Assembly (NCBI RefSeq): GCF_000020965.1
Contig: NC_011297.1
Coordinates: 1,130,387-1,194,386 of the forward strand
Origin: Dictyoglomus thermophilum H-6-12
GTDB lineage: Bacteria > Dictyoglomota > Dictyoglomia > Dictyoglomales > Dictyoglomaceae
Direction: 5' to 3'
DNA: 64,000 nt
Numbering within the stretch: the stretch's first letter is position 1; each line of letters starts with the position of its first letter. The notes under the pieces were generated by a model that was not told the origin of the DNA, did not search any database, and saw nothing but the letters and a program-made list of their open reading frames with translations. Below, piece after piece: positions 8,996 through 18,540 of the stretch. The position numbers and the translations under genes are program-made.

Positions 8996-9007
8996 GGGTG
9001 ATTAAGA

Positions 9008-10255
9008 GTGGAGAATCTCGTAGAAAAGCTTAAAAAAGCTAAAGAATCGACTTATATTCTATCACTCTTAAATACTAACGAAAAGAATGAAGCTTTACGC
9101 GCTATAGCAAATAATATAGAGAAAAACATAGATAAGATCATAAAAGAAAATGAAAAAGATATTAAGAGAGGGGAAGAAAAAGGTTTAAGTAAAGCAATTC
9201 TTGATAGAATACTCCTTAACGAAAAAAGACTTAAAGATATAGTAAAGAGTATAGAAGATGTTATAAAACTTCCAGATCCTGTAGGAGAAATAGTGTCCAT
9301 GCAAAAAAGACCCAATGGAATTCTTGTAGGACAAATGAGAGTACCTATTGGAGTTATTGCTATAATCTATGAGGCACGGCCAAATGTTACTGTTGATGCT
9401 ACTATTCTTGCCTTGAAATCAGGAAATGCTATTGTTTTAAGAGGAAGTTCTGACGCCTTGAACTCAAATATTATTCTTACAAACATTATGAAAGAAGCTC
9501 TATCAAATACAAAAATTCCTCAAGATGCAGTCCAAATAATTGAATCTCCAGAACATTCTGTAGTAGAAGAGCTTCTACAAATGACTGATTATATTGATGT
9601 AGCCATACCTAGAGGAAGTGCAAAATTCATCAAACATGTCATGAATATTTCTAAAGTCCCTGTAATTGAGACTGGAGCTGGAAATAACCATATCTATGTG
9701 GAAGAAGATGCAGACTTTGAAATGGCAAGAAAGATAATAATAAATGCAAAAGTTCAACGTCCTTCAGTATGCAATGCTATTGAAAAACTACTAGTACACA
9801 AAAATATTGCAGAAGAATTTTTACCAGTAATAGTAAAGGATTTGAGAGAATACAACGTAGAGATAAGAGGATGTGAAAAAACATTAAAAATCGTAAAAGA
9901 TGCCATACCTGCTACTGAGGAGGATTGGTATACGGAGTACTTGGATTACATAATTGCCATAAAAGTTGTGGATTCTATCGATGAGGCCATTGCGCACATC
10001 AATAAATACAACACCAAACATTCAGAAGCAATTATTACAAAAGACTATCATAAGGCATTAAAATTTTTAAGAATGGTGGATGCTGCAGCTGTATATGTAA
10101 ATGCTTCTACAAGATTCACTGATGGAGGAGAATTCGGTTTAGGTGCGGAAATAGGAATATCTACTCAGAAATTACATGCAAGAGGCCCTATGGGACTAAA
10201 AGAATTAACTACAACAAAATATGTAATCTTTGGAGAGGGGCAAATACGCGAATAA
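9008..10255 (+). CDS. proA: Gamma-glutamyl phosphate reductase
   Basis: NADPH-dependent reduction of L-glutamyl-5-phosphate to glutamate-5-semialdehyde, the second step of proline synthesis. The 415-residue aldehyde-dehydrogenase-fold protein shows YEARPNVTVDA (about 120-130), the cofactor-loop region IPRGSAKFI, and the catalytic Cys in QRPSVCNAIEKLL (about residue 256). The C-terminal FGLGAEIGISTQKLHARGPMGL block is typical of ProA. Start is GTG 9008 after a GGGGTG ribosome-binding site. proB (glutamate 5-kinase) is not in the window; proC follows 12 bases downstream. Confidence 0.96.
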   Translation: MENLVEKLKKAKESTYILSLLNTNEKNEALRAIANNIEKNIDKIIKENEKDIKRGEEKGLSKAILDRILLNEKRLKDIVKSIEDVIKLPDPVGEIVSMQKRPNGILVGQMRVPIGVIAIIYEARPNVTVDATILALKSGNAIVLRGSSDALNSNIILTNIMKEALSNTKIPQDAVQIIESPEHSVVEELLQMTDYIDVAIPRGSAKFIKHVMNISKVPVIETGAGNNHIYVEEDADFEMARKIIINAKVQRPSVCNAIEKLLVHKNIAEEFLPVIVKDLREYNVEIRGCEKTLKIVKDAIPATEEDWYTEYLDYIIAIKVVDSIDEAIAHINKYNTKHSEAIITKDYHKALKFLRMVDAAAVYVNASTRFTDGGEFGLGAEIGISTQKLHARGPMGLKELTTTKYVIFGEGQIRE

Positions 10256-10267
10256 GGAGGACCCTTT

Positions 10268-11086
10268 ATGATACTAGGAATAATTGGTGGAGGAATGATG
10301 GGGGAAGCAATACTTGCTGGAATAATTGAGAGCAATTTCCTAAAAAAAGATGAAATAATAGTGTCAGAGAAGATAGAAAAAAGAAAAGATCATTTAAGAG
10401 AAAAGTATAATGTAGAAGTTACTACAGATAACAAATCTCTTGCTCAAAAGGTTAAATATATTCTTATTGCTGTAAAACCTCAGAATATAAAAGAAGTCTT
10501 AAAAGAGATTAGTCCTTATGTAGATGAAAGCAAAACCATAATTTCAATTGCCGCAGGGGTTAAAATATCTCTAATAAAAAAATACTTAAATAATTCCAGA
10601 TGTGTTATAAGAGTAATGCCTAATCTATCTTGCACTATAAAAAAAGGTGTTATTGCTTTAACTTTCGATAAATATGAAAAAGAAGACGTGGAATTTGTAA
10701 AAAATCTATTTTCTACCATAGGTGATGTTTGGATTATTGAAGAGAAATATTTTAATACTATAACAGCATTAACTGGAAGTGGTCCTGCGTTTGTTTCTAC
10801 AATTTTACAAGGATTTACCTTAGCAGGTGTAAAAGGAGGAATCCCCTACGATACTTCAAAAGAGATGGTGTTAAAGCTTTTTGAAGGTGTAATTGAATAC
10901 ATAAAAGAGAAAAATTTATCTTTTGAAGATGTTATAAAAATGACAAGTTCTCCAGCTGGTACAACTATTATGGGTTTAGAAGTACTTTATAAAGAAGGAG
11001 TAACGGGAATAATTATGGAAGCAATAACGTCAGCTAAATTGAGAGGCGAAGAAATAAGCAAAAATTTAGAGGAGGGAGAATTATGA
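10268..11086 (+). CDS. proC: Pyrroline-5-carboxylate reductase
   Basis: Final step of proline synthesis: NAD(P)H reduction of 1-pyrroline-5-carboxylate. The 272-residue protein has the Rossmann motif GIIGGGMMGEAI at the N-terminus, VKPQNIKEVL near 70, IRVMPNLSC near 117, the substrate-binding ALTGSGPAFV near 168, and the C-terminal SPAGTTIMGLEVL signature. AGGAGG precedes the ATG. Its stop overlaps the htrA start (ATGA-type, 4 bp), suggesting translational coupling of proline synthesis and a protease gene. Confidence 0.96.
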   Translation: MILGIIGGGMMGEAILAGIIESNFLKKDEIIVSEKIEKRKDHLREKYNVEVTTDNKSLAQKVKYILIAVKPQNIKEVLKEISPYVDESKTIISIAAGVKISLIKKYLNNSRCVIRVMPNLSCTIKKGVIALTFDKYEKEDVEFVKNLFSTIGDVWIIEEKYFNTITALTGSGPAFVSTILQGFTLAGVKGGIPYDTSKEMVLKLFEGVIEYIKEKNLSFEDVIKMTSSPAGTTIMGLEVLYKEGVTGIIMEAITSAKLRGEEISKNLEEGEL

Positions 11087-12252
11087 ATAGAGAAAAGGGA
11101 GTATGGCAAGTTTTATTGATTATATTTATATTGGGAGCCCTGATAGGAGGTTTTATTGGAAGCGTAGGAGGCTATTATTTTTTACATAAAAATTCTTTTG
11201 CATCAAGTGAAACGAAAATAAACAATGTAGTTCCTACCCAAGAGGTATATATACCAAGTTCTCTTGGAGCCTTTGAAAAGGACATTGTCACGGTAATTAA
11301 GAAATCAATGCCTGCAGTGGTAAATATAAGTACCATAACCTTAGTTGAGGATTTCTTTTTTGGAGTATACCCATCTTCAGGGGTAGGTTCAGGATTCATT
11401 ATCGATCCTAAGGGATATATCTTGACCAATTACCATGTAGTAGAAGGAGCAAAAAAAATTGATGTAACCTTATCTGAAGGAAAAAAATACCCAGGAAGAG
11501 TAGTTGGATATGATAAGAGATCTGACCTTGCGGTAATAAAGATTGATGCCGAAAATCTACCAGCATTACCTTTGGGAGACTCCGATAAATTAGAACCTGG
11601 TCAATTTGCTATAGCAATTGGAAACCCATATGGGCTAAACAGAACAGTAACCCTTGGCATTGTGAGTGCTCTTAATAGGACTATTGTAGAACCCAACGGT
11701 GTAAGACTTGAAAATCTTATTCAGACTGATGCAGCAATTAACCCTGGAAACAGTGGAGGTCCACTAATAAATATCAAAGGTGAGGTCATTGGAATAAACA
11801 CAGCCATAAAAAGCGATGCCCAAGGAATTGGATTTGCTATTCCTATAAACAAGGCAAAACAAATTGCAGATAAGCTGATAAAAGAAGGAAAAATAACTTA
11901 TCCATGGATAGGAATACGTGGATATGCTATTACTCCTGATATGCTTGATTATATTAAATTTCCAGTAAATAAAGGTGTTGTAATAGCCGAAGTAGTACCT
12001 GGGAGTCCAGCAGACAAAGCAGGACTAAAAGGAGGAAACAGAGTCATATATGTGGATAGTACCCAAATTATCGTAGGTGGAGATATCATCACTAAAATCG
12101 ATGGAAAACCTGTAGAAAGTATGGAAGAACTGAGAGCAGAAATTCAAAAGAGAAAGGTTGGAGATACTGTAGTCCTTACATACATAAGAGGTGGAAAAGA
12201 ATATACTGTAAAAGTAAAATTAGAGGCAATGCCTGAAGATTTAAGTGGATAA
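11083..12252 (+). CDS. HtrA/DegQ-like membrane-anchored serine protease with PDZ domain
   Basis: A 389-residue envelope quality-control protease. An N-terminal transmembrane anchor (about residues 9-32) is followed by a trypsin-like domain with the catalytic triad visible as His118 (TNYHVV), Asp148 (RSDLAV) and Ser224 (PGNSGGP). A single PDZ domain follows (about 285-385, containing [15 protein letters not shown]). One PDZ domain groups it with HtrA/DegS-like rather than two-PDZ DegP proteins. The catalytic domain would face outward, beyond the cytoplasmic membrane. It is the third gene of a proA-proC-htrA-rlmH unit. Confidence 0.93.
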   Translation: MNREKGVWQVLLIIFILGALIGGFIGSVGGYYFLHKNSFASSETKINNVVPTQEVYIPSSLGAFEKDIVTVIKKSMPAVVNISTITLVEDFFFGVYPSSGVGSGFIIDPKGYILTNYHVVEGAKKIDVTLSEGKKYPGRVVGYDKRSDLAVIKIDAENLPALPLGDSDKLEPGQFAIAIGNPYGLNRTVTLGIVSALNRTIVEPNGVRLENLIQTDAAINPGNSGGPLINIKGEVIGINTAIKSDAQGIGFAIPINKAKQIADKLIKEGKITYPWIGIRGYAITPDMLDYIKFPVNKGVVIAEVVPGSPADKAGLKGGNRVIYVDSTQIIVGGDIITKIDGKPVESMEELRAEIQKRKVGDTVVLTYIRGGKEYTVKVKLEAMPEDLSG

Positions 12253-12254
12253 AA

Positions 12255-12716
12255 TTGAACATTAAAATTATAGTAATAGGGAAGATAAGAAACGAATTCA
12301 TAAAGGCAGGAGTCAATGAGTATCTGAAAAGACTCCTGCCTTTTATAAATATAAAAATTGAATTCTTACCAAGTTTCTCAGAACTCTCCGAAAAAATAGC
12401 TCTATTAAAGGAAGAAGAAATTATTCTTAAAAACCTAAGAAATGGTGAATTTATAATCACATTAGACAAAGATGGAGAGAAGATATCTTCTGAGGAATTT
12501 TCAAAAAAGCTTTTTAAACTTCCAATCTCACAAAATTCACAGATCACCTTTATAATTGGGGGCATATACGGAGTATCAGAAAAGATTAAACAGAGCTCAA
12601 ATTTTATTCTATCCTTATCTTCTATGACTTTTACCCACGAATTTGCTCTTTTAATCTTGTTAGAACAAATCTACCGAGCCCTTAAGATACAGAGAAATGA
12701 ACCTTATCACTATTGA
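12255..12716 (+). CDS. rlmH: 23S rRNA (pseudouridine1915-N3)-methyltransferase
   Basis: SPOUT-class methyltransferase modifying pseudouridine 1915 in helix 69 of 23S rRNA. The 153-residue length is standard. The SAM-binding knot is seen in [13 protein letters not shown] (near 104-116) and the C-terminal [24 protein letters not shown]...YHY signature. The apparent start is TTG 12255, two bases after the htrA stop. Codons about 17-30 form a perfect 13-bp inverted repeat (listed separately). The stop abuts the stop of the convergent LptF/G-type gene with no spacer. Confidence 0.95.
   Translation: MNIKIIVIGKIRNEFIKAGVNEYLKRLLPFINIKIEFLPSFSELSEKIALLKEEEIILKNLRNGEFIITLDKDGEKISSEEFSKKLFKLPISQNSQITFIIGGIYGVSEKIKQSSNFILSLSSMTFTHEFALLILLEQIYRALKIQRNEPYHY
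12302..12343. repeat. 13-bp perfect inverted repeat inside rlmH
   Basis: AAAGGCAGGAGTC (12302-12314) and its exact complement GACTCCTGCCTTT (12331-12343) enclose a 16-base loop and are followed by TTATAAAT. The structure looks like an intrinsic terminator in either direction but lies within the first fifth of the rlmH reading frame, about 50 bases after the htrA stop. Confidence 0.8.
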
Positions 12717-13787
12717 TTATCGCTTTTTATTTAAAAGATAAATACCAATTATAAGAAAGATAATATTCCCTAACCAAGCGCCTAAAAAATAAGAAACAAT
12801 GCCTGCCTTTGCAAGAGATCTTCCTATAGAGAAAAGAACATAATATACAAAAATAGATATAACACTTAAACCAAAACTTAGTGATCTTCCTCCCCTTCCC
12901 ATATTCAATCCAAGACCAAGAGCAAGAATTGCAAATATAGGACAAGTAAATGGCAATGCAATTCTAATATGAAATTCAGTCTTCAAATTGTTCAAATTTA
13001 ATCCTGTACCCTCTAAGAGTCTAATTTGATCTATTATCTCAAATATGCTCATCTCCTCTATAGGTTTTGAGGATGGAACTAATTGATAAGGATTTCTATC
13101 TAACACCACTTTGTATTCTTTAAATCTTCCTTGGAAAATCATATCTCCTTCCTTATTTAAGGAATAAACCTCTCCATCCATAAAAGTCCAACCTTTAATC
13201 TCATCCCACGTTGCTTTTTTGGCATATATTATTAATTTAATATTTCCTCTCTCAAGGAGTTCTATTAAAAGAATCTCTTCAAATCTCTTATTCTTAGGAT
13301 CAACTTTCCTAAAGAAATAAAAATTATTATTTTCATTAAAAAACACATTTTCTCTACTTTGTACAGCAATGTTATTGTAAGATTTACTTAACAAAAACTT
13401 TTCCCTTTCATAGGCTTTAGGAGCAACAAATTCGTTCACGTAAAACATAATTAATTGGACAGAAAAAGAAAATACAAGTATAGCAGGCAAAAAATACTTT
13501 ATAGATGCTCCAGAAGCTTTCATTGCCATTATCTCGCCATGTTCACTAAACTGCCCTATAACATAAACTACTGCAAGGAATATTGCCATAGGAAAAGTAT
13601 AAGTTAAATAAGGAGGAATCTTAGTTAAAAAAAGCTCAAAAGCAACCTTTAAAGGGATAGATCTTGCAACTACAAGATCCATTATAATGAAAAGAGGAGA
13701 AACCAGTAGGATTGTGGTAAAAAGTAATAACCCTACAAAAAAAACAGGTATAAAATTTTGGAGAAAATATTTAGAAATTATCTTCAT
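12717..13787 (-). CDS. LptF/LptG (YjgP/YjgQ) family permease
   Basis: A 356-residue inner-membrane protein with the family architecture: three N-terminal transmembrane helices (about 12-40, 50-75, 100-120), a large periplasmic beta-jellyroll domain (about 125-260), then three C-terminal helices (about 270-350). In diderm bacteria LptF and LptG pair with the ATPase LptB to extract lipopolysaccharide. Only one such gene occurs here, so it may act as a homodimer or pair with an unlinked gene. Its presence argues for an outer-membrane-like layer. It is the last gene of the rpoD-infC-pheST-mutS2 block. Confidence 0.85.
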   Translation of the reverse strand: MKIISKYFLQNFIPVFFVGLLLFTTILLVSPLFIIMDLVVARSIPLKVAFELFLTKIPPYLTYTFPMAIFLAVVYVIGQFSEHGEIMAMKASGASIKYFLPAILVFSFSVQLIMFYVNEFVAPKAYEREKFLLSKSYNNIAVQSRENVFFNENNNFYFFRKVDPKNKRFEEILLIELLERGNIKLIIYAKKATWDEIKGWTFMDGEVYSLNKEGDMIFQGRFKEYKVVLDRNPYQLVPSSKPIEEMSIFEIIDQIRLLEGTGLNLNNLKTEFHIRIALPFTCPIFAILALGLGLNMGRGGRSLSFGLSVISIFVYYVLFSIGRSLAKAGIVSYFLGAWLGNIIFLIIGIYLLNKKR

Positions 13788-13792
13788 AATTT

Positions 13793-16129
13793 TTAAACTG
13801 GACTGTCAAGAATTACAATTGTCGCACCCTCTCCCCCTTCATTAGGAGGAGCAAGATAATATTCCTTTACATAGGGTACTTTAGATAAATATTCATGAAC
13901 TGCATTTCTTAATTTACCAGTACCTTTCCCATGAACTATTCTCACTCTTTTTAATCCTGCCAAAAAGGCTTTTTCAAGATACTTCTTAACCTCTTCTAAC
14001 CCTTCATCTACAGTCATCATTCTTATACTTATCTCCCTGGGTACATCTTCCTGATTTACCCTTTCAACTTTAACATAAGAAGGAACTGATATCTCTTCTT
14101 TCAATGAGGGAGCAAGCTCTGCCCATGGAACATTTATCTTCAAAAGCCCTACTTGTACTAAAGCAGTCTTTTTCTCATTATCCACATCAATCACATAACC
14201 CTCTTTTTTCGTAGATCTTAACAGTACCCTATCACCTATATGAGGAATATAGGTTAAGTTCTCAGGCTCTCTTTTTTCCTCTATAGTTAATTCTTTTCTA
14301 AGGTTTCTTAATTCCTCCTGCAAACTCTGTGCATCTTTCATAGTTAAGCTTTCTTCTTGCAGTTTTCTTATAATTTCCCTAATTTTACCCTCCACCTTTG
14401 ATATATCCCTGAATAATTCCTCCTTATATTTAGCCTTCAACTGCGCTTTTTCTTTTTCCAACATTTCCTTTTCCTCTTGAATCTTTCTTTTTTCCTCCTG
14501 CAAATCTCTCTTTAACTTATTAATCTTTTCAATCTCTTCCTCATATCTTCTCCTATCCCTCTGAAGTTCTCCTATTACTTCTTCTAGTTTTATCTCATCT
14601 TCGGATAGTAAGCTTAGAGATCTATCAAGAATTTTTCTAGGAAGACCTAACCTTTTGGATATCAATATAGCATTACTTTTTCCAGGAATCCCCATGACTA
14701 CTTTATACAAGGGTTTTAAGGAAATCTCATCAAATTCCATAGAAGCATTCTCCATACCTGGATATTTAGAAGCAATCACCTTTAACTGAGGAAAATGAGT
14801 AGCAATAACATTTATAGTTCCTTTTTCATGAAAATATTCTAAAAGAGCTACAGCAAGAGCTGCACCCTCTTGAGGATCAGTTCCAGCACCTAATTCATCT
14901 ATAAGAATAAGTACTCTTTTATCTCCCGTTCTTTCCAAATAATCTATAAAAGAGATGATATTTGTCATATGAGAGGAAAAAGTACTTAAATTTTGTTCAA
15001 TACTTTGTTCATCTCCTATGTCAGCAAATACTTGATTGAAAATACCTAAAACTGTACCTTCCTTAGCAGGTACAGGAATTCCAGCCTGATTCAAAAGAAC
15101 AAAAAGTCCAATAGTCTTTAAGGTTACAGTCTTTCCACCAGTATTGGGACCTGTGATCACAAGAGTATTAAAAGTGCGACCTACCTCAAGACTAATAGGT
15201 ACCGCCTTTTCTCCAAGAAAAGGGTGCCTTGCTTCTCTTAATATTATTAAAGGCTTCTCTTTTTCAAGAATAGGAGTAATAGCCTTATGCTTTTCTGCCC
15301 ATTTTATCTTTGCATAAACAAAGTCAAGCTCAAAGGAAGTTCTTAAATTTTCTAATATTTCCTCTTTATAACTAAGCAATATGGAAGTAAGCCTTGTTAG
15401 TATTCGCTCAATTTCTCTTTTTTCCTCACTCTCAAGTAGAGCTATTTGATTGTTTAACTCCACAATTACTTGAGGTTCTACATAAACAGTAAGGCCAGAT
15501 GTGGACTGATCATGTACAATCCCTTGAATCTTTCCTCTAAACTCCTGCCTTATAGGAACTACATATCTTCCATGCCTTATAGTTATTATTTGATCTTGTA
15601 AATAACTTCGCCATTCTTTTTGAATTATATTCTCCAAAGTCTCTTTTATTTTTTGATTAAGTCTCTCCTTCTTTTGCCTTATCTGCTTAAGTTCAGGAGA
15701 GGCAGAATCTACCACCTCTCCATCTTGAATACACCTCCTTATTTGAATGTAAAGGTCATGAAGGTTGTGTAAAGTATTCCTCCATAAATTAGGTGCTATC
15801 TTTCTAACTTTTTCTTGGTAATCTCTTAATTTGCTCCATATTTCTATAGTTCTTACTATTTCTTCAAATTCATCGGGATATACAATACCACCCTTTTCGG
15901 CCTTATCAATATAAATCTCCAGATTTTTAATCCCCGAAAAAGAAGGATATCCAAAAGAGGATACAGTTTTAAAAGCCTCATCATTTAACAGATGCCATCT
16001 TTCTATAATCTGATAATCAGTTATAGGCCTCAGAGAACGGATTCTTATCTTACCGCCTTCTGTTTCAGCCTTTTTTTCTATCTCATCTATTATTTTCTCC
16101 CACTCAAGGGTTTTTAATGCCTTCTCCAT
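13793..16129 (-). CDS. mutS2: MutS2 endonuclease / ribosome-rescue ATPase
   Basis: A 778-residue MutS2 protein. It lacks the mismatch-recognition domain of MutS. It has core/clamp helices (about 1-290), an ABC ATPase domain with Walker A GPNTGGKT near residue 325 and LIDELGAGTDP (Walker B) near 405, a long charged coiled coil (about 510-620), and a C-terminal Smr nuclease domain (about 700-775) with the HGKGTGKLR motif. Known roles include suppressing homologous recombination and, in Bacillus, resolving collided ribosomes. Its start overlaps the pheT stop by one base. Confidence 0.96.
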   Translation of the reverse strand: MEKALKTLEWEKIIDEIEKKAETEGGKIRIRSLRPITDYQIIERWHLLNDEAFKTVSSFGYPSFSGIKNLEIYIDKAEKGGIVYPDEFEEIVRTIEIWSKLRDYQEKVRKIAPNLWRNTLHNLHDLYIQIRRCIQDGEVVDSASPELKQIRQKKERLNQKIKETLENIIQKEWRSYLQDQIITIRHGRYVVPIRQEFRGKIQGIVHDQSTSGLTVYVEPQVIVELNNQIALLESEEKREIERILTRLTSILLSYKEEILENLRTSFELDFVYAKIKWAEKHKAITPILEKEKPLIILREARHPFLGEKAVPISLEVGRTFNTLVITGPNTGGKTVTLKTIGLFVLLNQAGIPVPAKEGTVLGIFNQVFADIGDEQSIEQNLSTFSSHMTNIISFIDYLERTGDKRVLILIDELGAGTDPQEGAALAVALLEYFHEKGTINVIATHFPQLKVIASKYPGMENASMEFDEISLKPLYKVVMGIPGKSNAILISKRLGLPRKILDRSLSLLSEDEIKLEEVIGELQRDRRRYEEEIEKINKLKRDLQEEKRKIQEEKEMLEKEKAQLKAKYKEELFRDISKVEGKIREIIRKLQEESLTMKDAQSLQEELRNLRKELTIEEKREPENLTYIPHIGDRVLLRSTKKEGYVIDVDNEKKTALVQVGLLKINVPWAELAPSLKEEISVPSYVKVERVNQEDVPREISIRMMTVDEGLEEVKKYLEKAFLAGLKRVRIVHGKGTGKLRNAVHEYLSKVPYVKEYYLAPPNEGGEGATIVILDSPV

Positions 16130-18528
16130 TACTTCTGTCTCAGATAGACTCCTTTTTCAGATAATTTGATTAGTACCTTATTAATTATCTCATCTACTTC
16201 CTTATCCTCAAGAGTATGATCTTCAGCAAGGAAGAAGAGAGAAAAAGTTATACTCTTGTATCCTTTTTCAATCTTTTCACCCTGATATAAATCAAAGATT
16301 CTCAGCCATTTTAATAATTCACCTGAAGTCTCAAGAATATCTTTTTCCACATTTTCTACTGGCATATCTTCAGGAATGATTAAAGCAAGATCTCTTCTTA
16401 TTCCAGGATATATAGGAAGAGGCTTATATTTAGGCTTTGGACTCTCAAAATTTAACTTATCTAGGTTAATTTCTGCAAAATATACTCTCTCTCTTATATC
16501 TAAATTTTGAGTTATCCAGGGATTAACTTCTCCCATAAATCCTACAATTTCATCTCTAAAGGCAATATAACTTTGTTTAGAAGGATGCATAAACTCAAAA
16601 TTACTCTTCTTAAAAGTAGGTTCTTCTTTCCATATCCTCTCAAAAATGGTTTCAACAATACCCTTGAGATCATAAAAATCTACTTTTCTTATCTCATAAG
16701 GAACACTCCAAGGATCTTTATAAGCCTCACCAGTCATAAGTATTCCTAAGTGTTTCTCTTCTATATATTCATCCTTTCCCTTATAAAAAACTTTTCCAAT
16801 CTCGTAAACAAAAACATCCTTTTGTTGCCTATTACTGTTCACCTGAGCAACATTCAATAAAGAAGGTAAAAGCGATGTTCTTAATACACTATTTTCCTCA
16901 CTTAAGGGATTAGAAATTTGAATAAAGAGATTAAATGGCTCTGTATTTAAAATACCAGCCTTTTCTAAATCTTTAACTGACATAAAACTGTAATTTATAG
17001 CTTCGTACAAACCTAAACTTGGTAAAGTCTCCCTAATTCTTCTTTCTATAATCTCTTCTGTTAATGGAGGATCTACAATATGCCCTTTCTGAAGAGGAAC
17101 TGAAGGTATGTTATTGTACCCATAAAATCTTGCAACTTCTTCAATAAGATCTATTTCCTCCTTTATATCCTGTCTATAAGAAGGAACTTCTATTTCAAGA
17201 ACAGGATTTCTTGATTTTATATCAAATCCAATTTTTGAGAGAATTCTTACAATCTCGTCTTCTTTTAAATTAGTTCCAAGAATTTTGTTGACCCTTTCTG
17301 GGCGTAAAAATACCTTTGTTAAGCTTGGTAATCCCTTATTAATATCAATTTTATCTTTTGCGATATCTCCTCCTGCGACTAATCTTATCATCTCAGCAGC
17401 ATAATCAAGAATATCTGCTGTTCTATGAATATCTACATTTCTTTCAAATCTTAACGATGCGTCAGTACGAATACCAAGTTTTCTTGCACTTCTTCGTATA
17501 TTAACGGGAGAAAAATATGCTGCTTCAAGAAGAACGTTCTTAGTATTATCGTTTATTTCAGTATCTTTACCTCCCATTATTCCACCTATTCCTACCGCCC
17601 TTTCTGCATCTGCTATTACAAGTATGTCATTATCTAATATCTTCTCTTCACCATTTATTAGAACTATTTTTTCGCCTTCTTTTGCTCTCCTAACAATTAA
17701 TTTACCACCCTTTAAAAGATCAAAATCATAAGCATGAAGAGGTTGACCCGTCTCAAGCATTATAAAATTAGTAATGTCAACCACATTATTTATAGATCTC
17801 AAACCAACTCTTTCAAGTCTCCATCTTAACCATAGAGGCGATGGACCAATTTTTACATCTTTTATAAATCTCAAAGTAAACCTTGGACATAAGTCAAAAT
17901 CAAGCACCTCGCAAGAAGCAAAATCCTTTATACTAATATCGTCCTTCTCTTGGGCCTTTTTAAATTCAAATTTCAAAGGAACCCCAAAATATCCTGAAAT
18001 TTCCCTAGCTATCCCTAAATAGCTTAGACAGTCTCCTCTATTTGAAGGAACTTCAACATCTATTAAGAAGTCACCTTTTCCAAAATAGGTATCAAAGGTA
18101 GAACCAATCTTAAAATCTTCGGGAAGGATCATAATACCTTCCTTATCTTCAGAAAACTCTAATTCATACTCAGAACAGAGCATACCTTCAGACTTTATTC
18201 CATTAAACTCTCTTATTCCTATTACCTCTCCTAATATTTCTACCCCTGGTAAAGCCACAGGTACTTTTGCTCCCACAAAAACATTTTTTGCTCCTGTTAC
18301 AATGTTTAGTAATTTTTCTCCTACATCTACCTTGCATATCAAAAGATTTTCAGAATGAGGATGCTTTTCAATAGATTTAATTTCCCCAATTATGATTTTA
18401 TCCCAATTTGCTCCTATACTTTTTTGAATAGTACCATAAAGACCAAGATTTCTTAAAGCATTTATAACTTCTTTAACTGGAATTTCCTCTTCTAAATAAT
18501 CCATTAACCATCTATATGAGACTAACAT
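16129..18528 (-). CDS. pheT: Phenylalanine-tRNA ligase beta subunit
   Basis: A 799-residue subunit of the alpha2-beta2 enzyme charging tRNA-Phe. Domains: EMAP-type tRNA-binding domain (about 40-150), B3/B4 editing domain (about 210-385), B5 domain (about 400-470), a catalytic-like core, and a C-terminal FDX-ACB anticodon-binding domain (about 705-795; YPGIRRDLALIIPED). It follows pheS by 12 bases. No T-box or Phe leader precedes the pair. Confidence 0.97.
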   Translation of the reverse strand: MLVSYRWLMDYLEEEIPVKEVINALRNLGLYGTIQKSIGANWDKIIIGEIKSIEKHPHSENLLICKVDVGEKLLNIVTGAKNVFVGAKVPVALPGVEILGEVIGIREFNGIKSEGMLCSEYELEFSEDKEGIMILPEDFKIGSTFDTYFGKGDFLIDVEVPSNRGDCLSYLGIAREISGYFGVPLKFEFKKAQEKDDISIKDFASCEVLDFDLCPRFTLRFIKDVKIGPSPLWLRWRLERVGLRSINNVVDITNFIMLETGQPLHAYDFDLLKGGKLIVRRAKEGEKIVLINGEEKILDNDILVIADAERAVGIGGIMGGKDTEINDNTKNVLLEAAYFSPVNIRRSARKLGIRTDASLRFERNVDIHRTADILDYAAEMIRLVAGGDIAKDKIDINKGLPSLTKVFLRPERVNKILGTNLKEDEIVRILSKIGFDIKSRNPVLEIEVPSYRQDIKEEIDLIEEVARFYGYNNIPSVPLQKGHIVDPPLTEEIIERRIRETLPSLGLYEAINYSFMSVKDLEKAGILNTEPFNLFIQISNPLSEENSVLRTSLLPSLLNVAQVNSNRQQKDVFVYEIGKVFYKGKDEYIEEKHLGILMTGEAYKDPWSVPYEIRKVDFYDLKGIVETIFERIWKEEPTFKKSNFEFMHPSKQSYIAFRDEIVGFMGEVNPWITQNLDIRERVYFAEINLDKLNFESPKPKYKPLPIYPGIRRDLALIIPEDMPVENVEKDILETSGELLKWLRIFDLYQGEKIEKGYKSITFSLFFLAEDHTLEDKEVDEIINKVLIKLSEKGVYLRQK

Positions 18529-18540
18529 TTTATACCCCCT

